From: Mycobacterium ahvazicum
Lineage (GTDB): Bacteria > Actinomycetota > Actinomycetes > Mycobacteriales > Mycobacteriaceae
Reading direction: 5' to 3'
DNA length: 64,000 nt
NCBI RefSeq assembly: GCF_900176255.2
Contig: NZ_FXEG02000005.1
Location: 992,001 to 1,056,000, forward strand
Below, piece by piece: positions 45,214-55,557 of this stretch. A model generated the notes under the pieces. The model worked only from the letters and a program-made list of their open reading frames with translations, made no database searches and had not been told where the DNA came from. The first letter of the stretch is position 1; every line of letters starts with the position of its first letter. The position numbers and the translations under genes are program-made.

Positions 45214-46254
45214 TCAATTCGGCCTGTTTTTCCTGGTCAGATCCGTATCCCGACTCGGCTGCACACGTTTGGGCTCACCGGGCATTTTGGGATAATTCGG
45301 CGGATAGGGCATATCACCGATTCCCCGCTCCTCGTCCGCCTCGACCATGTCCAATAACGGGGCCAGCGATTGAGCGTCCTCGTCCATGCCGGCCCATGGG
45401 TCGTCGCGGTCCTGCATCAGGTCCGGCACGGTCGCCATCGTGTAATCGTCCGGCTCCGCGTCGGCCAACTCGCCCCAGCTCAACGGCATCGACACGGTCG
45501 CGATCGGCGTCGGTCGCACCGAATAGGGCGAGGCCATCGTGCGGTCGCGGGCGTTTTGGTTGAAGTCGATGAAGATGCGCTGGCCGCGTTCCTCCTTCCA
45601 CCAGGACGTTGTCACCGCGTCCGGGGCGCGGCGTTCGACTTCACGCGCCAGTGCGATGCCGGCTCGGCGCACGGCGATGAAATCCCAGTCGGTGGCGATC
45701 CGGATAAAAACGTGGATCCCGCGGCCCCCGGACGTCTTGGGATAGCCGACGAGGCCAAGCTCGTCGAGCAACGGACGCAACACGTCTACCGCGACCGAGC
45801 GCGCCTGCTCGAAACCGACACCGGGCTGGGGATCAAGATCGATGCGCAGCTCGTCGGGATGCTCGGTGTCGGGGCACCGCACCTGCCAGGGATGTAGCGT
45901 GATCGTGCCCATCTGCGCCGCCCACACGATCGCGGCGGGATGCGTCACCATCAGCGCATCGGCGGTCCGCCCCGACGGAAAAGTGATCCGGCAGGTCTCC
46001 AAGTACTCGGGATGATGCTGCGGTATCCGCTTCTGATAGATCTCCTCGCCGTCGATGCCGTCCGGAAAGCGCTGCAGATGCGTCGGCCGGTTGCGCAGCG
46101 CGTCCAGCATCGGGCCGCCTGCCACGGCACGGTAGTACTCGACGAGCCGCCGCTTGGTGCCGTTCGACCCGAGCTTCGGGAAGTACACCTTGTCCGGGCT
46201 GGATAGACGAACCGATACGCCGTCGACGTCGAGCTCTTCGGATGCCGCAGCCAT
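45214..46254 (-). CDS. LigD-type polymerase/primase domain protein (Rv3730c-like)
   Basis: 346 residues of the archaeo-eukaryotic primase superfamily, as in the polymerase domain of LigD. Catalytic aspartates Asp139 and Asp141 lie in RIDLDPQPG, and KTSGGRGIHVFIRI is the nucleotide-binding segment with the conserved His. It is a stand-alone polymerase domain without ligase or nuclease parts. Related proteins fill short gaps with ribonucleotides in end joining or base repair. Divergent from ligC with only 37 bases between start codons; TGGAAT lies 6 nt before this ATG. Confidence 0.9.
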   Translation of the reverse strand: MAAASEELDVDGVSVRLSSPDKVYFPKLGSNGTKRRLVEYYRAVAGGPMLDALRNRPTHLQRFPDGIDGEEIYQKRIPQHHPEYLETCRITFPSGRTADALMVTHPAAIVWAAQMGTITLHPWQVRCPDTEHPDELRIDLDPQPGVGFEQARSVAVDVLRPLLDELGLVGYPKTSGGRGIHVFIRIATDWDFIAVRRAGIALAREVERRAPDAVTTSWWKEERGQRIFIDFNQNARDRTMASPYSVRPTPIATVSMPLSWGELADAEPDDYTMATVPDLMQDRDDPWAGMDEDAQSLAPLLDMVEADEERGIGDMPYPPNYPKMPGEPKRVQPSRDTDLTRKNRPN

Positions 46255-46291
46255 CTCTCGATTCCAGCACGCCCCGCGTCAGAATGGACCA
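46255..46291. promoter_or_regulatory. Compact divergent promoter of the polymerase-domain gene and ligC
   Basis: Within 37 bases two -10-like boxes face away from each other: TGGAAT on the minus strand (46261-46266) and CAGAAT on the plus strand (46280-46285), each exactly 6 nt from its start codon. Both mRNAs would be leaderless, and their promoters necessarily overlap. Confidence 0.5.
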
Positions 46292-47377
46292 ATGGACTTG
46301 CCCGTCATGCCGCCGGTTTCGCCGATGCTGGCCAAGTCGGTCAAAGCGATACCCCCGGAAGCCTCCTACGAGCCCAAATGGGACGGCTTCCGATCCATCT
46401 GCTTCCGGGACGGCGATCAGGTCGAGCTGGGTAGCCGCAACGAGCGCCCGATGACCCGCTACTTCCCCGAGCTGATCGCCGCGGCCCAGGCCGAGCTGCC
46501 ACGGCGCTGCGTGATCGATGGGGAGATCGTCATCGCCACCGACCACGGCCTGGACTTCGAGGCACTGCAACAGCGCATTCACCCGGCGGACTCGCGGGTG
46601 CGGATGCTGGCCGAGCAGACCCCGGCGGCATTCATCGCATTCGATCTGCTGGCCCTCGGCGACGAGGATTTCACCCGGCGCACGTTCAGCGACCGGCGCG
46701 CCGCCCTGGTCGACGCGGTGCCTGTTTCCGCGGCCGGATCGGCCGCGGCGTTCCACGTCACGCCGGCGACCACCGATCTCGAGACGGCGCAGCGCTGGTT
46801 CGACGAGTTCGAGGGAGCCGGTCTCGACGGCGTCATCGCCAAGCCACTGACCATCACATACCAGCCGGACAAGCGCGTCATGTTCAAGATCAAGCACGAG
46901 CGGACCGCCGACTGTGTGGTCGCCGGCTATCGGGTGCACAAGTCCGGCGGCCCAGAAGTTCAAGCGATCGGGTCGCTGCTGCTCGGGCTCTATCAAGACG
47001 ATGGAGCGCTGGCGTCGGTTGGCGTCATCGGCGCGTTTCCGATGGCCGAACGACGGCGCCTCTTTACCGAATTACAGCCGCTGATAACCAGTTTCGATGA
47101 CCACCCGTGGAACTGGGCCGCGCACGAGGCCGGCGAGCGCACCCCGCGCAAGAACGAAACGTCGCGGTGGAACGCCGGTAAGGATCTGTCGTTCGTCCCG
47201 CTGCGACCCGAGCGGGTAGTCGAGGTCCGCTACGACCACATGGAAGGCCGGCGGTTCCGTCACACCGCCCAGTTCAGCCGGTGGCGTACCGATCGCGATC
47301 CCCGCTCGTGTACCTACGAACAACTCGAACAGCCAGTCACTTTCAGCCTGGGCGACATCGTGCCCGGCCTGGGCTGA
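46292..47377 (+). CDS. ligC: ATP-dependent DNA ligase C
   Basis: 361 residues. Adenylated lysine Lys29 is in EPKWDGFR (motif I, KxDG). SRNERP is motif Ia, VIDGEIVI is motif III, GVIAKP is motif IV and FKIKHERTADCVVAGY is motif V/Va. An OB-fold domain completes the C-terminus. LigC is a nick-sealing ligase implicated in repair with the neighbouring polymerase-domain protein. The length agrees with M. tuberculosis Rv3731. ATG 46292 was chosen from the leaderless promoter and the loss of similarity upstream. Confidence 0.93.
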   Translation: MDLPVMPPVSPMLAKSVKAIPPEASYEPKWDGFRSICFRDGDQVELGSRNERPMTRYFPELIAAAQAELPRRCVIDGEIVIATDHGLDFEALQQRIHPADSRVRMLAEQTPAAFIAFDLLALGDEDFTRRTFSDRRAALVDAVPVSAAGSAAAFHVTPATTDLETAQRWFDEFEGAGLDGVIAKPLTITYQPDKRVMFKIKHERTADCVVAGYRVHKSGGPEVQAIGSLLLGLYQDDGALASVGVIGAFPMAERRRLFTELQPLITSFDDHPWNWAAHEAGERTPRKNETSRWNAGKDLSFVPLRPERVVEVRYDHMEGRRFRHTAQFSRWRTDRDPRSCTYEQLEQPVTFSLGDIVPGLG

Positions 47378-47502
47378 AAGAGCACCGGCTGATTGGTTCC
47401 AGCGAATCCGGCGGAGTTGAGTGAGCGTTCGCAAAAAGTTCCGTTGCAGGACTGGCGGCGGAAGCGGATCCTTAGTGTGCAAACTTCGAAGGAAGGGAAC
47501 GA

Positions 47503-47835
47503 ATGAACGCTGCTGCGGCCGTGAAGAAGCCCATGGCCATAGGAATCCTGGCGGCCATCGCGCTAATCGGGAGCGCACCGCCGATCGCACATGCAACGAC
47601 GGCCGATTTCCTCCAACAGGTGCGCGCGGCCGGGATCGGGACCAACGCAACGGATGGCGCGCTGATTGAGGACGCCCAGGAAGTCTGCGCGATGCTCGAC
47701 TACCAAGAGGCTGCCTACCAATACCTCAATCAGCACTCCGGGCTCGACCGCAATCAGTCCGCGCTGTTCATCGCCGCATCGGTCGCAAACTTCTGCCCGC
47801 AGTACGCCCCCAGAATGGGACTGCCGAGCAGCTAA
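47503..47835 (+). CDS. DUF732 secreted small protein
   Basis: 110 residues. A signal peptide of about 32 residues (AIGILAAIALIGSAPPIAHA) precedes a DUF732 domain: DFLQQVRAAGIG, then ALIEDAQEVCAML and FIAASVANFCPQY, with two Cys likely paired. DUF732 proteins are numerous in mycobacteria, exported, helical and of unknown function. RBS GAAGGAAGGGAA at 47488 supports the ATG. Confidence 0.87.
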   Translation: MNAAAAVKKPMAIGILAAIALIGSAPPIAHATTADFLQQVRAAGIGTNATDGALIEDAQEVCAMLDYQEAAYQYLNQHSGLDRNQSALFIAASVANFCPQYAPRMGLPSS

Positions 47836-47849
47836 CCCGGCCGACGAAC

Positions 47850-49130
<1,281 letters not shown>

Positions 49131-49210
49131 GGCCACATTGTGCATATCCCACCTTAAGTAGCCCTGAGAAGTGGGTGACCGCGCGCTCGTCAGCAACTAG
49201 CATGTGCGGC

Positions 49211-50284
49211 ATGAAGATACCCCGCACTTGCGGGTTGGGTCTGGTCGCGGTTCTGCTGGCTACCCTGGCCAATGTGGCCATGGCTGCCCCGGGGTATGCC
49301 TGCGCGTGCGGCGCGATCGTCCCTCCCACCGGCGGCCAGGCCGCCATGAACCACGAAGTCGCGCTGCTGCATTGGAACGGATCCAGCGAAACCATCGTGA
49401 TGCAGCTGGCCCTGAATGCCGACACGAACAACGTCGCCCTGGTGGTGCCCACGCCGACCCCGGCGATCGTCACCGAGGGCGACAAGGAGACCTTCGCCGA
49501 GCTGGACACACTCACCGCCCCCCGAGTACAGCAGCGCCGGCACTGGGTCCTGGGCGGGCTGGGTGCCAGCGCGCCCGCGCCACTCGACGCCGCAGCGGCC
49601 CCCCGCGGACCGACGGTCGTCAACCAGGTTCAGCTCGGGCCGCTGGAGGCCACCACGCTGGCCGGCGGTGATCTGAGCGGATTGCAAAAGTGGTTGGACG
49701 ACAACGGTTATGCCGTTCGCCCGGCGGTGTCGGACGCGCTGGGTCCGTATGTGCGTGACGGATGGTCGTTCGTCGCGATCCGGCTGACCAGTTCGGACCC
49801 CATCGTGGGTGGCCTGAACCCGGTGCGGATGACCTTCCCGTCGACGAAACTGGTCTATCCCATGCGATTGTCGGTCGCGGCAGCAGGTCCCCAACAAGTC
49901 ACGGTCTTCACCCTGTCCGATCATCGTCAGCAGCGCACCGACGCCGATGCGGCCGGCCAGACGGTGCAAGTCCAATTCGCGGGCAATGTCGCGGCCGAGG
50001 TACGTAACCCGCTGCTGCGCGAATTGTCCGCCGACCACGGCGGCTATCTGACCAAGCTTCAGGTCAGTATCCCCAAGCCGGAACAGATCTCGTCGGACTT
50101 CACCTTCGCCAACGCGGCCAGCGATGACGCGTACCGGCAGGTGATTTACGTCGACCACAACACGGTCATCCCGGTCGAGCTGATCGTATTTGTGGTATTC
50201 GTGTTCGTCGTGCTCGCGATCGCGGTGCCGGTGGTCTTCTTCGCCGTCCGCCGGCGAAGGCAGCGGACTAACACCCTTCGGTGA
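49211..50284 (+). CDS. DUF2330 secreted, membrane-anchored protein (Rv3732-type)
   Basis: 357 residues. It has a signal peptide (residues 1-26, ending ANVAMA), an extracellular domain starting GYACACGAIVPP, and a C-terminal membrane helix VELIVFVVFVFVVLAIAVPVV followed by RRRRQR. The CACG motif, the topology and the length fit DUF2330. Function unknown. A TAGCAT box is 7 nt before the ATG at 49211, supporting that start over ATG 49202. The 3' end overlaps the convergent NUDIX gene by 17 bases. Confidence 0.8.
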   Translation: MKIPRTCGLGLVAVLLATLANVAMAAPGYACACGAIVPPTGGQAAMNHEVALLHWNGSSETIVMQLALNADTNNVALVVPTPTPAIVTEGDKETFAELDTLTAPRVQQRRHWVLGGLGASAPAPLDAAAAPRGPTVVNQVQLGPLEATTLAGGDLSGLQKWLDDNGYAVRPAVSDALGPYVRDGWSFVAIRLTSSDPIVGGLNPVRMTFPSTKLVYPMRLSVAAAGPQQVTVFTLSDHRQQRTDADAAGQTVQVQFAGNVAAEVRNPLLRELSADHGGYLTKLQVSIPKPEQISSDFTFANAASDDAYRQVIYVDHNTVIPVELIVFVVFVFVVLAIAVPVVFFAVRRRRQRTNTLR

Positions 50285-50753
50285 GGCCCGTCAGCTCCGG
50301 CTGCGCCATCAACAAGTCGAGATAAGGTCGTTGTCCCTTAAGCAATTTGACGCGCGCCTGCGCCACCGGGAACCACCCGACCCGATCGACTTCGGGGAAC
50401 TCGCGCACGTTGCCCGAGCCCTTCGGCCACTCCAACTCGAAGGTGTTGCTACGCGTGCTCCGGACGTCCAGGTCGCCCCGGACGGCGAAGGCGGTGACCA
50501 CTTTGCCGCTGGGCTGCTTCAGCGCACCGAGGTCGAGGCGCGGTCCGGCCGGGACCGGTAAGCCGAGCTCCTCGGAAAACTCGCGCTGCGCGGCGGCCCA
50601 GGCATCCTCGCCGCCGCAATACTCGCCTTTCGGAATCGACCACGCCGCGTCGTCTTTGCGAACCCAAAACGGACCACCCGGGTGTGCGATCAGGACTTCC
50701 ACAACACCGTCGCGGGCCCGGTACAGCAGCACTCCCGCACTGAATTTCGGCAA
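50268..50753 (-). CDS. NUDIX hydrolase (Rv3733c-type)
   Basis: 161 residues. A complete Nudix box G-x5-E-x7-REFSEELGL occupies residues 43-65 and coordinates the metal that cleaves nucleoside diphosphate-X bonds. The N-terminal SAGVLLYRARDG and C-terminal DRVGWFPVAQA are typical for small DR1025/Ap4A-like NUDIX enzymes. TTG start at 50753, five bases after the tgs2 stop, so it is co-transcribed with tgs2. Confidence 0.9.
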   Translation of the reverse strand: MPKFSAGVLLYRARDGVVEVLIAHPGGPFWVRKDDAAWSIPKGEYCGGEDAWAAAQREFSEELGLPVPAGPRLDLGALKQPSGKVVTAFAVRGDLDVRSTRSNTFELEWPKGSGNVREFPEVDRVGWFPVAQARVKLLKGQRPYLDLLMAQPELTGLTEGC

Positions 50754-50758
50754 CGGGC

Positions 50759-52114
50759 TCAGACTCCGACGGCGCGTTCCAGGTCTTTCAGCGACTCCTC
50801 CAGATGCGCGAGCAGCCGCTGCAAATGCGGGACGCTACGCCGGCACCCGACCAGCCCGAAGTCGAGCTTGTCGGCATTGCTCACCAGCGTGATGTTCAAC
50901 GCCTGGCCGTCGAGAATCGCCGACAGCGGGTAGCTGCCGTCCAGGCGGGCGCCGCCGTAGTACATCTGCTCACGGGGTCCCGGAACGTTGGAGATGATGA
51001 TGTTGAACGGCGGTGACGTCGAATTCACCCATCCGGGAACCACCGACATCGCCAGCGCGCTCATGTTCACCGCGGAAAGCGCCAACGCCTGTGCTCGCGG
51101 CAGCTGGGAGAACACCGTCTTGTTCTTGTACATCGACTCGCTGATCGTCTCCAGCCGGTTGGCGGGATCCTCGATGTCGGTGGCCAGGTTGCACAGGATG
51201 GCGCCGACCAGGTTTCCGCCGGCATCGGCCTCGTCCTCACGGCGCAGGCTCACCGGGACCATCGACAAGAGCGGCGTTTCCGGCAGTGCATCCCGCTCGA
51301 GGAGGTAGTAACGCAACGCACCCGAACACATCGCCAGGACGACGTCGTTGAGCGTGACGCCCGCCGCGTTTTTGACGTTCTTGATGCGGTCCACCGACCA
51401 TGACTGCGCGGCACACCGGCGGGCGCCGCCGATCTTGACGTTGAGCATCGTGCGCGGGGCGCCGAACGGCAGCGTGAGTTGCTGTTCGAACAGCGCCGCA
51501 CGGGCCAATGACAACGTCGACGGGGCAAGTGCGGCAAGGGATCCCGCCGCATGCATCAACGCACTCAACCGCGACGTCGGCGCGGATTTGCGCTTGGATT
51601 TAGGTAGGCTCCAGGGTGCCCGGATCTCGGTGTCCTCGGGATCGGCGGACAGTGCGCGTTGCATCAGCTTCAGCGCCGAGACGCCGTCGATCAGCGAGTG
51701 ATGCATCTTGGTGTAGATCGCGAACCGGCCGTCCTTGAGTCCCTCGATCACGTACGCCTCCCATAGCGGGCGGTGGCGATCGAGCAGGGCGCTGTGCAGC
51801 AGCGAGGTCAGCTCGAGCAGATCGCGGACCCGCCCAGGCGAGGGCAGCGCGGAGCGCCGGACGTGATAGTCGATATCGAGGTCCTTGTCGTAGGACCACC
51901 CGAGGTTGGCGATGCCGCCCAAGAAGGTCGCCGGACGCTTGAGAAAGGTGGGCTGGAAATCACGCTGGACCACCAAGCTGTCGTAGAACTCCCGCACAAA
52001 CTCCGGACCGGCGCCGCCCGGGGGTTCGTACAGCTGCAGGCCACCGACGTGCATGGGGTGTTCACGGGATTCGCCCAGCAGAAAGATCCCGTCGGCGGGG
52101 TTCATCAGTTCCAT
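50759..52114 (-). CDS. tgs2: Wax ester synthase/diacylglycerol acyltransferase (Tgs2)
   Basis: 451 residues. The acyltransferase motif HHSLIDG is at residues 138-144, followed later by NDVVLAMCSGALRYYL and SNVPGPREQMYYGGARL, the conserved WS/DGAT C-terminal motif. The enzyme makes triacylglycerol from acyl-CoA and diacylglycerol for storage lipid. Position next to the NUDIX gene matches Rv3733c/Rv3734c. ATG 52114 is preceded at 6 nt by TCTAAT (52121-52126), a near-consensus -10, so the transcript is leaderless. Confidence 0.92.
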   Translation of the reverse strand: MELMNPADGIFLLGESREHPMHVGGLQLYEPPGGAGPEFVREFYDSLVVQRDFQPTFLKRPATFLGGIANLGWSYDKDLDIDYHVRRSALPSPGRVRDLLELTSLLHSALLDRHRPLWEAYVIEGLKDGRFAIYTKMHHSLIDGVSALKLMQRALSADPEDTEIRAPWSLPKSKRKSAPTSRLSALMHAAGSLAALAPSTLSLARAALFEQQLTLPFGAPRTMLNVKIGGARRCAAQSWSVDRIKNVKNAAGVTLNDVVLAMCSGALRYYLLERDALPETPLLSMVPVSLRREDEADAGGNLVGAILCNLATDIEDPANRLETISESMYKNKTVFSQLPRAQALALSAVNMSALAMSVVPGWVNSTSPPFNIIISNVPGPREQMYYGGARLDGSYPLSAILDGQALNITLVSNADKLDFGLVGCRRSVPHLQRLLAHLEESLKDLERAVGV

Positions 52115-52227
52115 CACCCAATTAGACCGCGATCGAGGTGGGAAGCGAAGGCGCAATCCTGCGCAACCATGCCGGGACAGCGTCGCGTTGCGCCTGGGCG
52201 CACCGGCGGCTGACCAGACGCCGGCGG

Positions 52228-54030
52228 TCACGCCTTTGCGTACATCGCCTCGATCTCGTTGGCGAACCGCATCCTGACGATGTTTCTCTTCACCTTCAGA
52301 GTGGGAGTCAGTTCACCGGTGAGCACGGTGAAGTCGACCGGCAAGATCCGGAATTTGCGGATCGATTCGGCATGCGACACCGCACGATTGGCTTGTTCGA
52401 CCGCTCCGCCGATCTCGCTGACCAATTCGGGGTCGTCGGTCAGATCTGCGACAGAGTCGGTCGCGCCCTTACCGTGGTGCTGCTTCCACACCTCGAAGCC
52501 CTCAGGGTCGATCGCGATGAGCGCGGCCACGAAGGGCCTGTTGTCGCCGACCACCATCGCCTGACTGATCAGCGGGTGTGCCCGCAGCTGATCTTCGAGG
52601 ACGGCCGGGGCAACGTTTTTGCCGCCCGCGGTGACGATGATTTCCTTTTTGCGGCCGATGATCGACAAGTAGCCGTCGTCGTCCATCGTGCCGAGATCGC
52701 CGGTGTGGAACCACCCGTTGGTGATCGCCTCTCGGGTGGCCTTGTCGTTGTGCCAGTACGCGCTGAACACGACGCCGCCGCGCACCAGCACCTCGCCGTC
52801 GTTGGCGATCGCCATGCTGTTGCCGGGCAACAGCTTTCCCACCGTGCCAAGACGCTCCTCGCCGATCAGGTTCACCGTGATCGCGGCGCTGGTCTCAGTG
52901 AGGCCGTAGCCCTCATAAATGGTCAGGCCCGCGCCCCGGTAGAAGTGGCACAAGCGCTTGCCCAGCGGGGCCCCACCGGAAACCGCCGCGTGGCAGTCGC
53001 CGCCCAGCGCAGTGCGCAATTTGTGGTAGACCAGCCGATCGAACAGAGCGTGCCTGGCTCGCAATAGCGGCCCCGGACCACCGGCATCCAGCGCCATGCT
53101 CCACTCGATCGCCGCCCGCACGGCCGCCTCGAAGATCCCCCGCCTCCCGCTGTCGTGGGCTTTCAATTCTGCTGTGTTGTAGACCTTTTCGAAGACACGC
53201 GGAACTGACACGACGACAGTGGGCTTGAACGCGGCCAAGGTCGGAATCAGGTGTTTGATGTCGCCGGTGTAGCCGATGGTGACTTTGGTGGCAAAGGCCG
53301 ACATCGACAATGCGCGGGCCAATACGTGAGCCAGCGGCAAGAACACCAGCAGCCGTTGGCCCTTGCACAGCAAAGTCGGGAAATACATTGCCGCACCACG
53401 TGTCTCGTAGAGCAGATTGGAATGCGTCAACTGGCAGCCCTTAGGCCGGCCCGTTGTACCCGAGGTATAGATCAGCGTCGCGGGGTCCGCGGCCCGCAGT
53501 GCCGCCAGCCGCTTGGTCAGTTCGCCCGCTTCGACCGATTTCCCGGACGTGGCCAGCTCCTCGAGCGCGGATAGCCCGCCCGTCTCGAGGTGCAGGATCT
53601 TGCGCAGTGCGGGCAGTTCGGTGCTCAGTTCCTTGACCAATTGGCCGTGAGCATCGCTTTGGGTGATCACCAACACCGCGCCCGAATCCTCCAGCACCCA
53701 GCGGACCTGCTCGGCCGACGAGGTGTCGTAGATGGGGACGGTGACCGCTCCGACCGAGAGGATCGCGTAGTCGAGAATCACCCACTCGTAGCAGGTGGCC
53801 GCCAAGATCGCCACGCGGTCTCCGGCGTTCACCCCCTCCGCGATCAGGCCGAGCGCGGTTTCCCTGATCTGCTGAGCGGCTTGCGCGCAGGTCACATCCC
53901 GCCACACGTCGTTGACCAGACGCTGAAAGATCACATGATCGGGGTCGTCCCGCTCATGCGCATACACACTGGCGACGATGCTGTCACGCTCGTCGATGCT
54001 GAAGTTCGCGGGAACGCTGAATTCACGCAT
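52228..54030 (-). CDS. Long-chain fatty-acid-CoA ligase (FadD15-like)
   Basis: 600 residues, the length of FadD15. The AMP-binding motif is LIYTSGTTGRPKGCQLTHS; the downstream motifs are YEGYGLTET, GWFHTGDLG and GRKKEIIVTAGGKN. It activates long-chain acids to CoA thioesters. The N-terminus MREFSVPANFSIDERDS lines up with FadD15, fixing ATG 54030. That ATG has only a weak GAGAG upstream but overlaps the end of a short reading frame with an excellent RBS. With tgs2 nearby it may feed storage-lipid synthesis; there is a 113-base gap between them. Confidence 0.9.
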   Translation of the reverse strand: MREFSVPANFSIDERDSIVASVYAHERDDPDHVIFQRLVNDVWRDVTCAQAAQQIRETALGLIAEGVNAGDRVAILAATCYEWVILDYAILSVGAVTVPIYDTSSAEQVRWVLEDSGAVLVITQSDAHGQLVKELSTELPALRKILHLETGGLSALEELATSGKSVEAGELTKRLAALRAADPATLIYTSGTTGRPKGCQLTHSNLLYETRGAAMYFPTLLCKGQRLLVFLPLAHVLARALSMSAFATKVTIGYTGDIKHLIPTLAAFKPTVVVSVPRVFEKVYNTAELKAHDSGRRGIFEAAVRAAIEWSMALDAGGPGPLLRARHALFDRLVYHKLRTALGGDCHAAVSGGAPLGKRLCHFYRGAGLTIYEGYGLTETSAAITVNLIGEERLGTVGKLLPGNSMAIANDGEVLVRGGVVFSAYWHNDKATREAITNGWFHTGDLGTMDDDGYLSIIGRKKEIIVTAGGKNVAPAVLEDQLRAHPLISQAMVVGDNRPFVAALIAIDPEGFEVWKQHHGKGATDSVADLTDDPELVSEIGGAVEQANRAVSHAESIRKFRILPVDFTVLTGELTPTLKVKRNIVRMRFANEIEAMYAKA

Positions 54031-54064
54031 GATCAGACGACTCTCGAAGACAGTGGGTATCCAC
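54023..54064 (-). CDS. Possible 13-residue leader peptide upstream of the acyl-CoA ligase
   Basis: A GTG at 54064 follows AGGAGG with an ideal 8-nt spacing and opens a frame VDTHCLRESSDHA that ends in TGA at 54023-54025, overlapping the ligase start region (ATGCGTGA). The strong ribosome site thus drives the leader, and the ligase would be translated by re-initiation. No codon run points to an obvious amino-acid sensor; there is a single Cys codon. Could be coincidental. Confidence 0.4.
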   Translation of the reverse strand: MDTHCLRESSDHA

Positions 54065-54173
54065 GAGACCCACCTCCTGGCTGTAGCTATTCCTGGCCCG
54101 ACGCTAACCGCACTGACCGCGCGGTTCCAGTGGCCATAGGTCCCGGCCTCGAGGGCCGATGGACTCATAGGGT

Positions 54174-54557
54174 TCAGCTTTCGCCGATCGACCACACCGA
54201 GGTGGCGATAAGGTCTCCGCGGTCCAGGGCGGCGGCGCGATGTTCGTGGACCTTGAGATAGTCCTGATTCGTCACCATGTCGATGAAGGCCTGCGGCGAC
54301 GGGTATTCAACGACGAGAATCGCATCCCACCAAGGCTTTTCACCCTCACCGATCACTGCCGCAGGTGATCCGCCCATATAGCGGACCACGGCACCGGCAC
54401 GTTCGAGATGCGGTGTGACCTCGCGCCCGTACTGGGCGTAGCGCTCCAGGCCGCCCTCGGCCTTGAACTTCAGGAGGTTGATCATCACCACCGGCGCGTC
54501 GGCCGGCCGCGCGGCGAGCGCCGCGAATTGCTCGGGGGTGGGTTGCAGCTCGCTCAT
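54174..54557 (-). CDS. DUF1330 family protein
   Basis: 127 residues with a dimeric alpha/beta-barrel-like (DUF1330) sequence: VVMINLLKFK, then RYAQYGREVTPHLERAGAV and DAILVVEYPSPQAFIDMV. The family is small, cytosolic and of unknown function. RBS GGGAGA precedes the ATG. It is upstream of the acyl-CoA ligase by 143 bases on the same strand and may share its transcript. Confidence 0.85.
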   Translation of the reverse strand: MSELQPTPEQFAALAARPADAPVVMINLLKFKAEGGLERYAQYGREVTPHLERAGAVVRYMGGSPAAVIGEGEKPWWDAILVVEYPSPQAFIDMVTNQDYLKVHEHRAAALDRGDLIATSVWSIGES

Positions 54558-54665
54558 CTGAATCTCCCTGCCGTCGTGCGATCACATGCGAGACGAAAGT
54601 ACCTCGACTCCCTCACCGCTGCGGCGCGAAAGCGCCCACGGCCTTCCCGCGAGCACGGTCACTAC

Positions 54666-55529
54666 TTAGAGCAGATCGGTGATGGTCTTCAGACCCGCCT
54701 CGTAGAGCACGCCGGGCATCATGCCGCCGTCGCATTCGATCGTGGTGCCGTTGACGAAGTCGGCCTGCCCGCCGGCCAGGAAAACGCAGACGCGTCCGAC
54801 CTCTTCGGGCTCACCGGCGCGGCGCATCGGAACGGCGGCGAAGTATTTCTCCCCGGTCGGATCGTCTTTGGGCAACACGAACGAGCGGAAGTTCTCGGTC
54901 ATCGTGGGACCCAGGGCCACGCAGTTGACGCGCACCTTCGGCCCCCACTCCTCGGCCAGTGATCGGGTGAGGTGGTTGAGGCCACTCTTGGCCGCCCCGT
55001 AGGAGACCAGGGTCGGCGAGCCCGCCGGGTGCCCGGCGCCGCTGGAGATATTGATGATGCATCCGACGCCGTCCTGGGTCGCCATTTGCCGATAGGCCCG
55101 GATGGCGAACCAGAGCGGGCTGATCAGGTTCATCTGGACGGCGAACGCGTGGAAGAGCGCAGTGCGTTCGTACTCGTCGTCGCTCGGCGGCGCGCCCTGA
55201 ATCCGTTGCACGAGTTCGGGAATGCTCTCCACATGTGGCGCGGGAACGGTGCCGCCGGCGTTGTTGACCAGGATGTCGACCCGGCCGTGAGTGGCGACCA
55301 CGTCTTCGACGAAGGAATCGATCGAGCCGCAGTCGCCCTGATCGCAGACGCGCTGCGAGGCCCGTGGCGCCCATTCGGAGTCGGCGTCGACGCCCGGGAT
55401 GGTGTCCAACGGCCCGCGTGAACAGCCGATGACGGTGGCGCCGGCACGCAGCAGTTCATGTGCGATGCCGACGCCCACGCCCCGGCTGGTTCCGGTGACG
55501 ATTGCGATCTTGCCCTCGAGGACGCTCAT
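54666..55529 (-). CDS. Short-chain dehydrogenase/reductase
   Basis: 287 residues, classical SDR: TGTSRGVGVG cofactor loop, NNAGG, catalytic Ser in INISSGAG and Tyr-xxx-Lys in SYGAAKSG. A 20-residue insertion relative to FabG (around QRIQGAPPSDDEYE) is unusual. The enzyme interconverts an alcohol and a ketone on an unknown substrate. RBS GGAAGG. It is divergent from the reductase operon at 55636 and shares the palindromic operator with it. Confidence 0.88.
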   Translation of the reverse strand: MSVLEGKIAIVTGTSRGVGVGIAHELLRAGATVIGCSRGPLDTIPGVDADSEWAPRASQRVCDQGDCGSIDSFVEDVVATHGRVDILVNNAGGTVPAPHVESIPELVQRIQGAPPSDDEYERTALFHAFAVQMNLISPLWFAIRAYRQMATQDGVGCIINISSGAGHPAGSPTLVSYGAAKSGLNHLTRSLAEEWGPKVRVNCVALGPTMTENFRSFVLPKDDPTGEKYFAAVPMRRAGEPEEVGRVCVFLAGGQADFVNGTTIECDGGMMPGVLYEAGLKTITDLL

Positions 55530-55557
55530 GAACAGCCCTTCCTACCCGAAGCCATGA

